From NCBI GenBank assembly GCA_014802535.1, contig JAAVCC010000013.1:92327-131466 (forward strand): DNA of 39,140 nucleotides, in the 5' to 3' direction. Below the pieces are notes generated by a model, which was not told where the DNA came from, ran no database searches, and worked only from the letters and a program-made list of their open reading frames with translations. The number at the start of each line of letters is the position of its first letter. Position 1 is the first letter of the stretch. Below, piece by piece: positions 16,411-24,003 of this stretch. The DNA comes from Bacteroides sp. GTDB lineage: Bacteria; Bacteroidota; Bacteroidia; Bacteroidales; Muribaculaceae. The position numbers and the translations under genes are program-made.

Positions 16411-18087
16411 TTAGAATTTCTTTGATTTGGTTCTGCGGCGATTGCGAGAAGCTATGGCTTTGTCAAAGGCTTTGATATAATAGTCAATGAAATAGGTCCA
16501 TGATGCTTTCACTGCAGTGTTACGTGCTGAATCAGATATCGCTGTGATTTGTTTTTTGTCGGCATTGATAAGAGTCATCAATGATTCTGCAATATTCTCA
16601 ACTGAACTTGAATAGCTATGGTCAGTTCGTTCAATCACATTTACACCGCTTTTTTCAAACCCATTGTCGAGGTCGTTCAAAATCCACTGACCAAAGCCCG
16701 AAAGGGTAGTCGTAACGGTCGGTACACCGAATGCTACGCTTTCAAGCGGGGTATAACCCCATGGCTCATAATAAGATGGGAAGACTGTTGCATCAACACC
16801 GGCCAATATCTGATAATATGTTTTGTTGAAAATTCCATCTTGTGCATCAAGATAACATGGCACATAGATAACAGTGACATTGTCGCTTACACGATTGGTA
16901 AACCCGAGTCGGTGGATTGATGCGAGTACGGCATCACTATCGGGATTGTTAATCCGATGGGTGAATACCGGGTCTTGAAGCGGTTCGGTTGAAGTCGTGT
17001 CTGTAGAGATGCGTTCAACAAGATCGGGGCGCGCATCTTTTACCCATGCCGGAACCATGATATAGGCTATAACACGTTTTTTGGGCGCTTGAGATCTGAC
17101 CCGGTTAATTGAGTCAAGATACATATCAAGCCCCTTGTTGCGATATTCAAATCTTCCTGATGTAACAACTATAAAAGTTGATTTGTCATCATAATCAATT
17201 CCGGTCAAAGCTCGGGCTGTATTGATAAGCAATGATCGAGCGTCTTTGCGGGCTGCCGGCATCTTTGTCTTGGCAGGTACAAATCCGCTTTCAAATCCAT
17301 TAGGGGTGACGATATCGGGACGACGTTCAAGGAGTTGTTCACATTCGATAGCCGTTATTTGGCTGACGGTCGTAAAACAGTCGGCTTGATGTGCGGTAAT
17401 TTTTTCGAGAGAATGTTTTGCCTCCATATTCAGCTCGCGCGACATCTGATCGCCATTATAGCCTTTTAAATAGTCATACAAAGGCTTTTGATTTCCACAG
17501 ATACTGCGACCGATGCTTGTCGCATGAGTTGTAAAAATTGTAGCCACTTGGGGACAACGATCTTTGACTAATAGCAGGCCCATGCCGGTTGTCCATTCAT
17601 CAAAGTGAGCTATAATTTTTTTCTTTTTATTTCCGTAATATTCGACAATTGAACATATTACAGATGCTGCTGCGTGAGAAAAGGCACAAGCTTCACCATA
17701 GTCACCGTAGGCATGAAGCGAGTCAACTCCATATTTTTTCCACATCTCGCCAAATAAATCGTTGTTGAGGCGATATAGTGAATCAAATTTTACTAAGATA
17801 ACCAATGGATGTCCCGGTACATTCCATCGACCGAGACGTACTCTGACGCCTTCAGGCAATGTTGCAACTTCTTTCCATGAATCGAGATTGGTTTCAGTCT
17901 CTTCAAAATAGGGCGATGGGGTTGACTCTGACCATACATCGGGTCCGATGAAAACCACATTGTCGTTATATAATTTATGTAGAGTATTAGCCTTTGTAGA
18001 AAGAACCGTGTAGATTCCTCCAATTTTGTTACACACTTCCCAGCTTGTTTCAAACAGCAAATCGATGTCTGTTGTTTTCTTTACCAT
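16411..18087 (-). CDS. Glycogen synthase, GT3 type
   Basis: The protein resembles the animal/fungal GT3 glycogen synthase rather than bacterial GlgA, as is usual in Bacteroidota. It would add glucose from a nucleotide sugar to glycogen. FETSWEVCNKIGGIYTVL near residue 12 is the family start and holds the donor-binding glycines. HFDEWTTG near 150 and SYYEPWGYTPLE near 460 follow; the last has the E-x7-E catalytic pair. I place the start at ATG 18087 (558 aa, MVKKTTD). A longer frame opens at TTG 18135, but its first codons lie inside the -7 element TACCTTTG at 18113-18120 and would not be transcribed. The phosphorylase gene follows. Confidence 0.92.
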   Translation of the reverse strand: MVKKTTDIDLLFETSWEVCNKIGGIYTVLSTKANTLHKLYNDNVVFIGPDVWSESTPSPYFEETETNLDSWKEVATLPEGVRVRLGRWNVPGHPLVILVKFDSLYRLNNDLFGEMWKKYGVDSLHAYGDYGEACAFSHAAASVICSIVEYYGNKKKKIIAHFDEWTTGMGLLLVKDRCPQVATIFTTHATSIGRSICGNQKPLYDYLKGYNGDQMSRELNMEAKHSLEKITAHQADCFTTVSQITAIECEQLLERRPDIVTPNGFESGFVPAKTKMPAARKDARSLLINTARALTGIDYDDKSTFIVVTSGRFEYRNKGLDMYLDSINRVRSQAPKKRVIAYIMVPAWVKDARPDLVERISTDTTSTEPLQDPVFTHRINNPDSDAVLASIHRLGFTNRVSDNVTVIYVPCYLDAQDGIFNKTYYQILAGVDATVFPSYYEPWGYTPLESVAFGVPTVTTTLSGFGQWILNDLDNGFEKSGVNVIERTDHSYSSSVENIAESLMTLINADKKQITAISDSARNTAVKASWTYFIDYYIKAFDKAIASRNRRRTKSKKF

Positions 18088-18112
18088 ATTAGTAGCTACT
18101 TTATTTAAAGTG

Positions 18113-18143
18113 CAAAGGTAAGCATTATTTGACAATTATACAA
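18113..18143 (-). promoter_or_regulatory. Promoter of the glycogen synthase/phosphorylase pair
   Basis: On the minus strand TTG (18143-18141) and TACCTTTG (18120-18113) are 20 bases apart, an ideal Bacteroidota promoter. It places the transcription start around 18105-18108, roughly 20 bases before ATG 18087, and rules out the upstream TTG start. Confidence 0.8.
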
Positions 18144-18307
18144 GAATTTAACTTCTAACAAGTCTTCTATAATATTAAAAATATGGTCAGTTGAACTTAT
18201 TGTGTCTAAATTTTGTTAATTTTTAAACGTCATTCTTTATTATTCATCGGTAATTCAGCCGTTAAATATTATGCTGACAAAACAATAACCAAAAATTTTA
18301 TATAAAA

Positions 18308-19360
18308 ATGAACAAGAAAAAATCGTTGGCTATCGCAGCCCTATTTGGATTGACTTCACTGACCGGTGTCGGTATTCATCAGGCCGGTGCTTGCTCTCGT
18401 GTTGTTTATGTGGGTGATGACTCTTTGAAAATTGTCGGTCGTTCGCTCGATTGGAAAACTCCGATTCCAACTAATCTATATGTATATCCTCGTGGATTTA
18501 AACATGTTAGTTCAAATCAACCGGGAGCGTTAACGTGGACTTCAAAGTATGGTGCTGTTTATGCTGTCGGATATGATGGTGGTATAACCGAGGGTATGAA
18601 CGAGAAAGGGCTTGTGATTAACGGTCTTTTCTGTAAGGGTACTGTATATAATAACCCAGAAACAAATGGTCGTCCCCCGATGTCATTGGCTGTTTTTGTT
18701 GCATGGATGCTTGACCGATTTGAAACTACCGATCAGGTAGTAGCTTTGTTAAAAGAAGGCAATTTTTCTATTGGTGGCGCAACATTTGATGGCGGAACCG
18801 TATCAGCTCTTCACTGGGGTATAACTGATGCTCAGGGAAACAGTGCTATTGTAGAATTTGACAATGGTAATATTAATATTTATCAAGGCGATGATTTGCG
18901 CGTTCTGACAAATGATCCACAGTGGCCTCAGATGAAAGCGATTATAAATTATTGGCATGGGGTTGGTGGTCAAAATATGCTTCCCGGAACGGTTAAGAGT
19001 CCTGATCGTGCCGTCCGTGCCGACTATTTTGTTAACCATGTAAAATCTACCGGTGATGCCGATCTCGGGTTGTCAATTATCCGAAGCATTCTCTTTAATG
19101 TAAGTGTTCCATATACATATACAATCGAGACCGAACCAAATGTGTCATCAACTCAATGGCGCAGTTTTGCAAACCTTCGTGACAAACGTTACTACTTTGA
19201 CATTGTAACCAATATGGGTATTTACTATATCGATCTTAATAAAGTGAATTTGAATCCGGGTTCACCTGTTATGAAACTTGATACATCTGTTATAACTGAT
19301 ATTCTTGGAGACGTTACTATGTGCTTGACCCCGTCAAAACCGTTCACTCCGATGTATTGA
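18308..19360 (+). CDS. Exported choloylglycine hydrolase-family enzyme (bile salt hydrolase/penicillin V acylase type)
   Basis: A 350-aa N-terminal-nucleophile amidase. A signal peptide runs to Ala28, so cleavage would expose Cys29 as the N-terminal nucleophile. Relative to that Cys, Arg45 and Asp48 (GRSLDW) are at +16 and +19, and Asn202 (LTNDP) is at +173. These are the spacings of Cys2, Arg18, Asp21 and Asn175 in bile salt hydrolases. A late Arg (Arg234 or Arg237, SPDRAVR) fits the fifth site. GMNEKGL near 96 is also conserved. Such enzymes deconjugate bile acids or cleave penicillin V or acyl-homoserine lactones; sequence alone does not tell which. It is a single gene ended by the hairpin at 19390-19422. 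No clear promoter was seen. Confidence 0.9.
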   Translation: MNKKKSLAIAALFGLTSLTGVGIHQAGACSRVVYVGDDSLKIVGRSLDWKTPIPTNLYVYPRGFKHVSSNQPGALTWTSKYGAVYAVGYDGGITEGMNEKGLVINGLFCKGTVYNNPETNGRPPMSLAVFVAWMLDRFETTDQVVALLKEGNFSIGGATFDGGTVSALHWGITDAQGNSAIVEFDNGNINIYQGDDLRVLTNDPQWPQMKAIINYWHGVGGQNMLPGTVKSPDRAVRADYFVNHVKSTGDADLGLSIIRSILFNVSVPYTYTIETEPNVSSTQWRSFANLRDKRYYFDIVTNMGIYYIDLNKVNLNPGSPVMKLDTSVITDILGDVTMCLTPSKPFTPMY

Positions 19361-19389
19361 TTTTATTTGTAAGGAAATTATATAAAACA

Positions 19390-19422
19390 AAAAAAGCTAA
19401 GTCGTTAGAACTTAGCTTTTTT
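19390..19422. terminator. Bidirectional terminator between the hydrolase gene and tRNA-Gln
   Basis: AAAAAAGCTAAGT at 19390-19402 pairs with ACTTAGCTTTTTT at 19410-19422 around a seven-base loop. T runs occur on both strands. It ends the plus-strand hydrolase transcript and the minus-strand tRNA-Gln transcript. Confidence 0.9.
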
Positions 19423-19423
19423 G

Positions 19424-19494
19424 TTGCCTTGGAAGGATTCGAACCCTCACAGGCGGAACCAGAATCCGACGTGCTACCATTACACCACAAGGCA
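19424..19494 (-). tRNA. tRNA-Gln (anticodon CTG)
   Basis: On the minus strand a 71-base cloverleaf: acceptor TGCCTTG pairs with CAAGGCA, the T loop is TTCGAAT, and the anticodon loop TTCTGGT sits on CGGA/TCCG. Anticodon CTG reads CAG. The outermost anticodon-stem pair is a mismatch (T-C), which is tolerated. No CCA is encoded. Confidence 0.9.
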
Positions 19495-19514
19495 AGGTGT
19501 TTTTATTTTCGGTG

Positions 19515-19545
19515 CAAAGGTACTGCTTTTTTTTGGTTCTGCAAA
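19515..19545 (-). promoter_or_regulatory. Promoter of tRNA-Gln
   Basis: On the minus strand TTTG (19545-19542) and TACCTTTG (19522-19515) are separated by 19 bases, about 20 bp before the tRNA. A good Bacteroidota promoter match. Confidence 0.8.
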
Positions 19546-19622
19546 TTTTTTAATGAAAATTTTAAACACATGTCGGCTCTTGTGTGTTAAAGTGGTATAT
19601 AACCTTTAAATAATTCCAAGTT

Positions 19623-19925
19623 ATGAAAGATTATGAATCTATAATTTCGTCTAATCCTGTTGTTTTGGTTGAATTTTATGCGACTTGGTGTCCTCATTGC
19701 CATCGAATGGCTCCGATCGTTGATCAGGTTAAGGAATTACTTGGCGATGCCGTCAAAGTTGAACAACTCGACATCGATCAATATGATGAATATGCCGATG
19801 AAGCAGGTGTTGAGGGTGTTCCGACTTTTATAATTTACCGTAACGGGAATGAAGCTTGGCGTCATTCCGGTGAAATTGACGGTAATGTCCTTTATGAAAA
19901 AGTTCAGAGTTTCATGAATTGGTAA
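19623..19925 (+). CDS. Thioredoxin-fold protein with CPHC active site
   Basis: A 100-aa single-domain thioredoxin. VLVEFYATWCPHCHRM at 14-29 has Cys23 and Cys26 with Pro-His between them, and Val66-Pro67 (GVPTF) is the cis-proline loop. CPHC is typical of oxidising DsbA rather than reducing thioredoxins (CGPC), so a higher redox potential is expected. There is no signal peptide, so the protein should be cytoplasmic as read. It is 6 bp upstream of the VKOR-type gene and surely in the same transcript. This suggests the pair exchange electrons, though the compartments would need to match. Confidence 0.88.
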   Translation: MKDYESIISSNPVVLVEFYATWCPHCHRMAPIVDQVKELLGDAVKVEQLDIDQYDEYADEAGVEGVPTFIIYRNGNEAWRHSGEIDGNVLYEKVQSFMNW

Positions 19926-19931
19926 TGAAAT

Positions 19932-20930
19932 ATGAAGTCACACACGATTTTTTCAAATATACTATCGATTCTCGGTGTCAAGCATACGGCTTCATATAGT
20001 GATAAACGTTTTGAAACGATGCCGTTCAGATCTCTGTTCGGGCTTAATAAACTTCTTCAGGAGTATGGCATTGAGAGTGAAGGTCTCGTGTTTGACGAAA
20101 AGTCAAAAGGACTTGACCAGCTTGATACTCCTTTTTTAGCTCGTAGCGGGTCAAAATTTGTGATTGTAACTGATAAATCGGGCGGTAATGTTGATTATAT
20201 CGATGATTCAATCAATAAATCGCTTTCTCGTAGTCAATTTATAGACAGATGGACCGGAGAGGCTTTGGCTCTATATTGCACCGAGTTGGCAATCGAGCCT
20301 GATTATCGTCGTCATGTTGAAGACAAGGTACTCGAAAACGGGAAACGATTTTTATTGATTGGATTGGGATTGTTTTTGATCATATATGCTATGTTGGCTG
20401 GTAATTTTTTATCTCGTCCATTATTGATAGTGACACTTGCGCTCGACTTTGTTGGTCTTTATGTCAGCTATTTACTTGTTCAAAAGTCGCTTAAAATAAA
20501 AAACGATACTGCCGATAAAATATGTGGTGTAATTCAAACTCACGGGTGTGATCATGTTCTTGATACCGGTGCTTCAAAATTTTTTGGACTTTTTTCGTGG
20601 AGCGAAGTCGGTTTTGCCTATTTTAGTGTCAGTGCATTAACTTTGCTCATATATCCTCAATATGCATCATATCTCGCGGCTATAAACGTGTGCTGTCTTC
20701 CGTTTTCATTTTGGAGCGTCTGGTATCAAAAGTATATTGCCGAGGCGTGGTGTACGTTATGCCTTATCGTTCAATCGGTTTTATGGCTTCTGTTTTTCAG
20801 TTATTTGGGCGCCGGTGTAGTCTCCTGGATTTTCCCTCTTAAAGTTGAATTTTTTGTATTGTGTGCGGCATACGTCTTTGTATTGTTAATGCTCAATACG
20901 TTAAATCGCAGTCTTGATAAATCTGAATAA
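19932..20930 (+). CDS. C39-like/VKOR membrane oxidoreductase
   Basis: This 332-aa protein has two parts. Residues 1-130 resemble the peptidase C39-like domain fused to VKOR in Bacteroidota, but hold no Cys before 116, so they cannot be an active C39 peptidase. Residues about 138-325 form a VKOR domain with five or so membrane segments. Its loop pair Cys198 and Cys206 are eight apart, as in VKOR, and the active site is Cys274-x-x-Cys277 (AWCTLC). VKOR enzymes pass electrons from thiol proteins to quinones and so drive disulfide formation. Related Bacteroidota proteins often carry a C-terminal thioredoxin domain; this one stops after the last helix, while a thioredoxin gene lies just upstream. 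Confidence 0.85.
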   Translation: MKSHTIFSNILSILGVKHTASYSDKRFETMPFRSLFGLNKLLQEYGIESEGLVFDEKSKGLDQLDTPFLARSGSKFVIVTDKSGGNVDYIDDSINKSLSRSQFIDRWTGEALALYCTELAIEPDYRRHVEDKVLENGKRFLLIGLGLFLIIYAMLAGNFLSRPLLIVTLALDFVGLYVSYLLVQKSLKIKNDTADKICGVIQTHGCDHVLDTGASKFFGLFSWSEVGFAYFSVSALTLLIYPQYASYLAAINVCCLPFSFWSVWYQKYIAEAWCTLCLIVQSVLWLLFFSYLGAGVVSWIFPLKVEFFVLCAAYVFVLLMLNTLNRSLDKSE

Positions 20931-20932
20931 AA

Positions 20933-21103
20933 ATGATTGAGAATAAAAAGAAAAAATATGCCGGAGCCCGTGTGATGACTCCGGCAGAGATGAATAGACT
21001 TCATTTTGATAGTGAACATACGCGACTTGATGGGGCTGATTGTCGCGATATGAAAAAGAAACAGAACGTTTCGGGCGTTAAAGAAGCTCAAGACCACGTT
21101 TGA
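20933..21103 (+). CDS. Possible 56-aa basic small protein
   Basis: ATG at 20933, two bases after the VKOR stop, opens a 56-codon frame ending with TGA at 21101-21103. The product is hydrophilic and Lys/Arg-rich (MIENKKKKYAGARVMTPAEM at the start), with no signal or membrane segment. The position suggests translation coupled to the VKOR gene. Its last 26 bases overlap the end of the minus-strand gene at 21078. I do not recognise it. Coding is plausible, not proven. Confidence 0.4.
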   Translation: MIENKKKKYAGARVMTPAEMNRLHFDSEHTRLDGADCRDMKKKQNVSGVKEAQDHV

Positions 21104-21611
21104 TTGCCGCTTCATTTGCCGGCAAAAGGTGGTGATGACGCTCGGGTAATACTTTTTTGAGTCCGTCCATTACGTTTTCGACGCTGACAATTGGGCTTGC
21201 TTTCAACAGCGCTCCAAGCAAAATCATGTTGTAGCTTTTTGAGTTGCCCATATCTATTGTAGCATCCATTGCTTTAATAGGTATAATTGTTATATCGTCT
21301 CGTTGAGGCATACGGTGTATTCCGTACGGATCATAAAGCAGTATTCCACCCGGTTTGACTGTGTTCTCAAATTTGTCAAGACTTTGTTGATTCAGTATTA
21401 CTGCGATGTCGTAAGTATCAACTATTGGAGAGCTTATCGATTCGTCACTTAGAATGACCGTTACATTGGCTGTTCCGCCACGTTGTTCCGGACCATAAGA
21501 GGGCATCCATGTTACTTCAAGCCCTCCGGTTAGAGCCGCGTATGCCAGAATCTTGCCCATAGACAAAACTCCCTGACCGCCAAAGCCTGCTATAATAATT
21601 TCTTTTTTCAT
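21078..21611 (-). CDS. 2-oxoacid:ferredoxin oxidoreductase gamma subunit
   Basis: A 177-aa protein with the gamma-subunit pattern: EIIIAGFGGQGVLSMGKILA at the start (Rossmann-like glycine motif) and PSYGPEQRGGTANV near residue 40. In this enzyme class (korC/vorC) the gamma domain works with the alpha subunit in the oxidative decarboxylation of 2-oxoacids to acyl-CoA, passing electrons to ferredoxin. Its start overlaps the stop of the beta gene by four bases, and it is last in the four-gene operon. Whether the substrate is 2-oxoglutarate or branched-chain 2-oxoacids cannot be told from this subunit. Confidence 0.88.
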   Translation of the reverse strand: MKKEIIIAGFGGQGVLSMGKILAYAALTGGLEVTWMPSYGPEQRGGTANVTVILSDESISSPIVDTYDIAVILNQQSLDKFENTVKPGGILLYDPYGIHRMPQRDDITIIPIKAMDATIDMGNSKSYNMILLGALLKASPIVSVENVMDGLKKVLPERHHHLLPANEAAIKRGLELL

Positions 21612-22375
21612 TGATCGTTTACTTTTAAATCGCCCGGAGTATATTCTTCAGCCATATATTGCTCCATCCATTTGTTAGATTTATCGGGTGTCATTTTCCA
21701 GCCCGACGAGCAGGTTGACAAAATCTCAACTACTGATGTGCCTTTTCCTGCAAGGGAGTTTTCAAAGGCACGTCGTATGGCGGCTTTTGCTTTCTTAACG
21801 GTTGCCGGAGTGTGAGCCGACTGGCGTGTAACATAGCATGTCCCTTTGAGTTGAGCGAGTAATTGTGTGATATTAAGTGTATGACCGTTGAGGTCAACGC
21901 GACGTCCGTAGGGGGTTGTCGATGTTTTCATTCCCTCAAGGGTTGTAGGAGCCATTTGTCCTCCGGTCATACCATAAATTCCGTTATTGATAAAAATAAT
22001 AGCAATATTTTCACCACGATTTGCCGCATGAATAGTCTCGGCTGTACCTATGGCTGCAAGATCGCCGTCGCCTTGATAGGTAAATACAAGTCGTTCGGGA
22101 TTGAGGCGTTTTGCAGCAGTTGCAACAGCAGGTGCTCGTCCGTGAGCGGCTTCAATCCAGTCGATGTCGATATATTTATATGCAAATACGGCACATCCGA
22201 CAGGAGCGATAGCGATTGCGTTATTTTCTTGTCCCATCTCCTCGATAATCTCGGCAACAAGTCGGTGAACTACACCGTGAGTACAACCGGGGCAGTAGTG
22301 CATCGTGTTGTCGTTAAGAAGTTTGGGGCGTTTGTAAACCTGATTTTCGGGTTTGATTATATCTTGGTTGTTCAT
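21608..22375 (-). CDS. 2-oxoacid:ferredoxin oxidoreductase beta subunit (TPP-binding)
   Basis: The 255-aa catalytic subunit. HYCPGCTHGV at 27-36 is the usual Cys-containing start. The thiamine-diphosphate motif begins with GDGD at 102-105 and ends with Asn130-Asn131, and GIYGMTGGQMAPTT completes the pyrophosphate site. It binds TPP and performs the decarboxylation with the alpha subunit. It overlaps the gamma gene and lies 15 bp after the alpha gene. Two-subunit TPP enzymes of this type are common in anaerobic Bacteroidota for 2-oxoglutarate or branched-chain acids. Confidence 0.9.
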   Translation of the reverse strand: MNNQDIIKPENQVYKRPKLLNDNTMHYCPGCTHGVVHRLVAEIIEEMGQENNAIAIAPVGCAVFAYKYIDIDWIEAAHGRAPAVATAAKRLNPERLVFTYQGDGDLAAIGTAETIHAANRGENIAIIFINNGIYGMTGGQMAPTTLEGMKTSTTPYGRRVDLNGHTLNITQLLAQLKGTCYVTRQSAHTPATVKKAKAAIRRAFENSLAGKGTSVVEILSTCSSGWKMTPDKSNKWMEQYMAEEYTPGDLKVNDQ

Positions 22376-22390
22376 GTTGACGGGTCTTGG

Positions 22391-23494
22391 TTATTTGAGA
22401 AACTCATTGCAGAATGCGTTGAGAATTTCAGAGGGATTAGGAACGATACCACCCATACGGCCGAAGTGAACTACTTTCTTGTCGCGACCGACTGCCAACC
22501 GAACATCTTCAATCATTTGTCCGGCATTGAGTTCAACAACAAGTATTCCTTTTGTATGAGAAGCAATCTGATTAATCGCATCGTATGGGAACGGCCAGAG
22601 TGTAATTGGACGAATCATTCCGATTTTGATTCCCTGTTTGCGAGCTTCCTCTATTGATTTCAGACAAATGCGTGCCATTGAGCCAAATGCAACAATAAGA
22701 TAGTCGGCATCATCGGTGAAGTAGGTTTGATATCTAACCTCATTCTCTTCGATTTTGCGGTATGTTGCCTGAAAGCGTTCATTGTTTTTTTCCATCACCG
22801 CTGAATCGAGTTCAAGCGATGTGATTGTATTGGGATGTCGTTTAGAGGGATCTCCGGTGGTTGCCCAGGGGCATTGACGCGCTATTTCTTCGGCTGTGCG
22901 TCTTGGTCGTTTGGGTGGGAGAACTACTTTTTCCATCATCTGGCCAACTATTCCGTCAGCAAGAATCATGGCCGGGGTGCGATATTTAAACGAAAGATCA
23001 AAGCCAAGAGAAACAAAGTCAGCCATCTCCTGAACCGACGACGGTGCAAGAACTATTAGACGATAGTCGCCGTGACCTCCACCTTTTGTCGCTTGGAAAT
23101 AGTCACTTTGTGAAGGGTGAATTGTTCCGAGACCGGGACCTCCGCGCATAACATTTACGATTAGTGCGGGCAACTCGGATGCAGCAAGATATGAAATACC
23201 TTCCATCATCAGAGAAATACCGGGACTCGATGATGAGGTCATAACCGCTTTCCCTGTTGCTGCTCCGCCATATACCATATTGATTGACGAAACTTCGCTC
23301 TCGGCTTGAAGTACAACCATGCCTGTGGTTTCCCATGGCATTTCAGCCTCAAGAGTTTCGAGTACTTCTGATTGGGGCGTAATGGGATAGCCAAAATACC
23401 CGTCACAGCCATACAAAATAGCTGCGTGGGCAATTGCTTCGTTCCCCTTCATCAGTCGTACTTCGTTATTTGAATTGTTATTTTTTGTGTTCAT
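22391..23494 (-). CDS. vorB: 2-oxoacid:ferredoxin oxidoreductase alpha subunit (VorB-type)
   Basis: A 367-aa alpha subunit. MKGNEAIAHAAILYGCDGYFGYPITPQSEVLE is the family start, with GYPITPxSE for binding the substrate and cofactor. ATGKAVMTSSSSPGISLMMEG near residue 80 is the conserved TSSSGPG-like segment. Databases usually name this version 3-methyl-2-oxobutanoate dehydrogenase subunit VorB, though the same group includes 2-oxoglutarate enzymes (KorA). It follows the ferredoxin gene after 21 bp and is second in the operon. Confidence 0.9.
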   Translation of the reverse strand: MNTKNNNSNNEVRLMKGNEAIAHAAILYGCDGYFGYPITPQSEVLETLEAEMPWETTGMVVLQAESEVSSINMVYGGAATGKAVMTSSSSPGISLMMEGISYLAASELPALIVNVMRGGPGLGTIHPSQSDYFQATKGGGHGDYRLIVLAPSSVQEMADFVSLGFDLSFKYRTPAMILADGIVGQMMEKVVLPPKRPRRTAEEIARQCPWATTGDPSKRHPNTITSLELDSAVMEKNNERFQATYRKIEENEVRYQTYFTDDADYLIVAFGSMARICLKSIEEARKQGIKIGMIRPITLWPFPYDAINQIASHTKGILVVELNAGQMIEDVRLAVGRDKKVVHFGRMGGIVPNPSEILNAFCNEFLK

Positions 23495-23515
23495 GTAATT
23501 TGGTAGTGGAGAGTT

Positions 23516-23746
23516 TTATTTTTCAACAATCTTGAATACTTCGATACATGCATCAGGACAAACTGTTGCACACGATGCGCAGCCGATACATTTTGACATA
23601 TCGACAGCGTATGCAAAGTGGTATCCACGATTATTAACTTCTTTAGGTTGAAGCGATAACACATTTGTCGGACACGCCACTACGCATAGGTCACACCCCT
23701 TGCAGCGTTCAGAATCAATTGTTACAGCTCCATATATTTTTGCCAT
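23516..23746 (-). CDS. Ferredoxin-type delta subunit, two 4Fe-4S clusters
   Basis: A 76-aa protein with two complete cluster motifs: Cys15, 18, 21, 25 (CKGCDLCVVACP) and Cys53, 56, 59, 63 (CIGCASCATVCP). It is the electron-transfer delta subunit of the oxidoreductase and the first gene of the four-gene unit. A -7-like TATTTTTG at 23795-23788 lies about 40 bp upstream, but no matching -33 was found, so the promoter is unsure. Confidence 0.92.
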   Translation of the reverse strand: MAKIYGAVTIDSERCKGCDLCVVACPTNVLSLQPKEVNNRGYHFAYAVDMSKCIGCASCATVCPDACIEVFKIVEK

Positions 23747-23903
23747 TTATATTTTGTTTTAAATCGTTGTGGTCTTTTTTTCTTTTACAAAAATAGTGAT
23801 AATTAATATATTTGTGCTATATTTTACCAAAGGTTAACTATTTGCACATCGTCGTTTAATTAGTGCAAAATTACAAATTTTAGTATAAATTCATGATAAA
23901 GAT

Positions 23904-23942
23904 AACAAGGAGATATGTAGGGTTAGACATATCTCCTTGTTT
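23904..23942 (-). terminator. Long perfect hairpin after the Dcp-like gene
   Basis: AACAAGGAGATATGT at 23904-23918 pairs without error with ACATATCTCCTTGTT at 23927-23941, a 15-bp stem with an eight-base loop. Downstream on the minus strand the sequence is AT-rich but lacks a clean T run. It lies about 60 bp past the end of the Dcp-type gene and probably ends the efflux transcript. Confidence 0.6.
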
Positions 23943-24003
23943 ATTATTATAGATATTTATTATGGTAATGAACAGTCGTATTATTAATGCTGTTAAAATT
24001 TGT

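Noticed and set aside
19321..19590. An 89-codon plus-strand frame across tRNA-Gln
   Set aside because: It is the antisense reading of tRNA-Gln (VALEGFEPSQAEPESDV), with no coding support outside the tRNA.
21863..22657. A 264-codon plus-strand frame opposite the oxidoreductase genes
   Set aside because: Both minus-strand subunits here have intact family motifs, and the plus frame shows none; it is a shadow.
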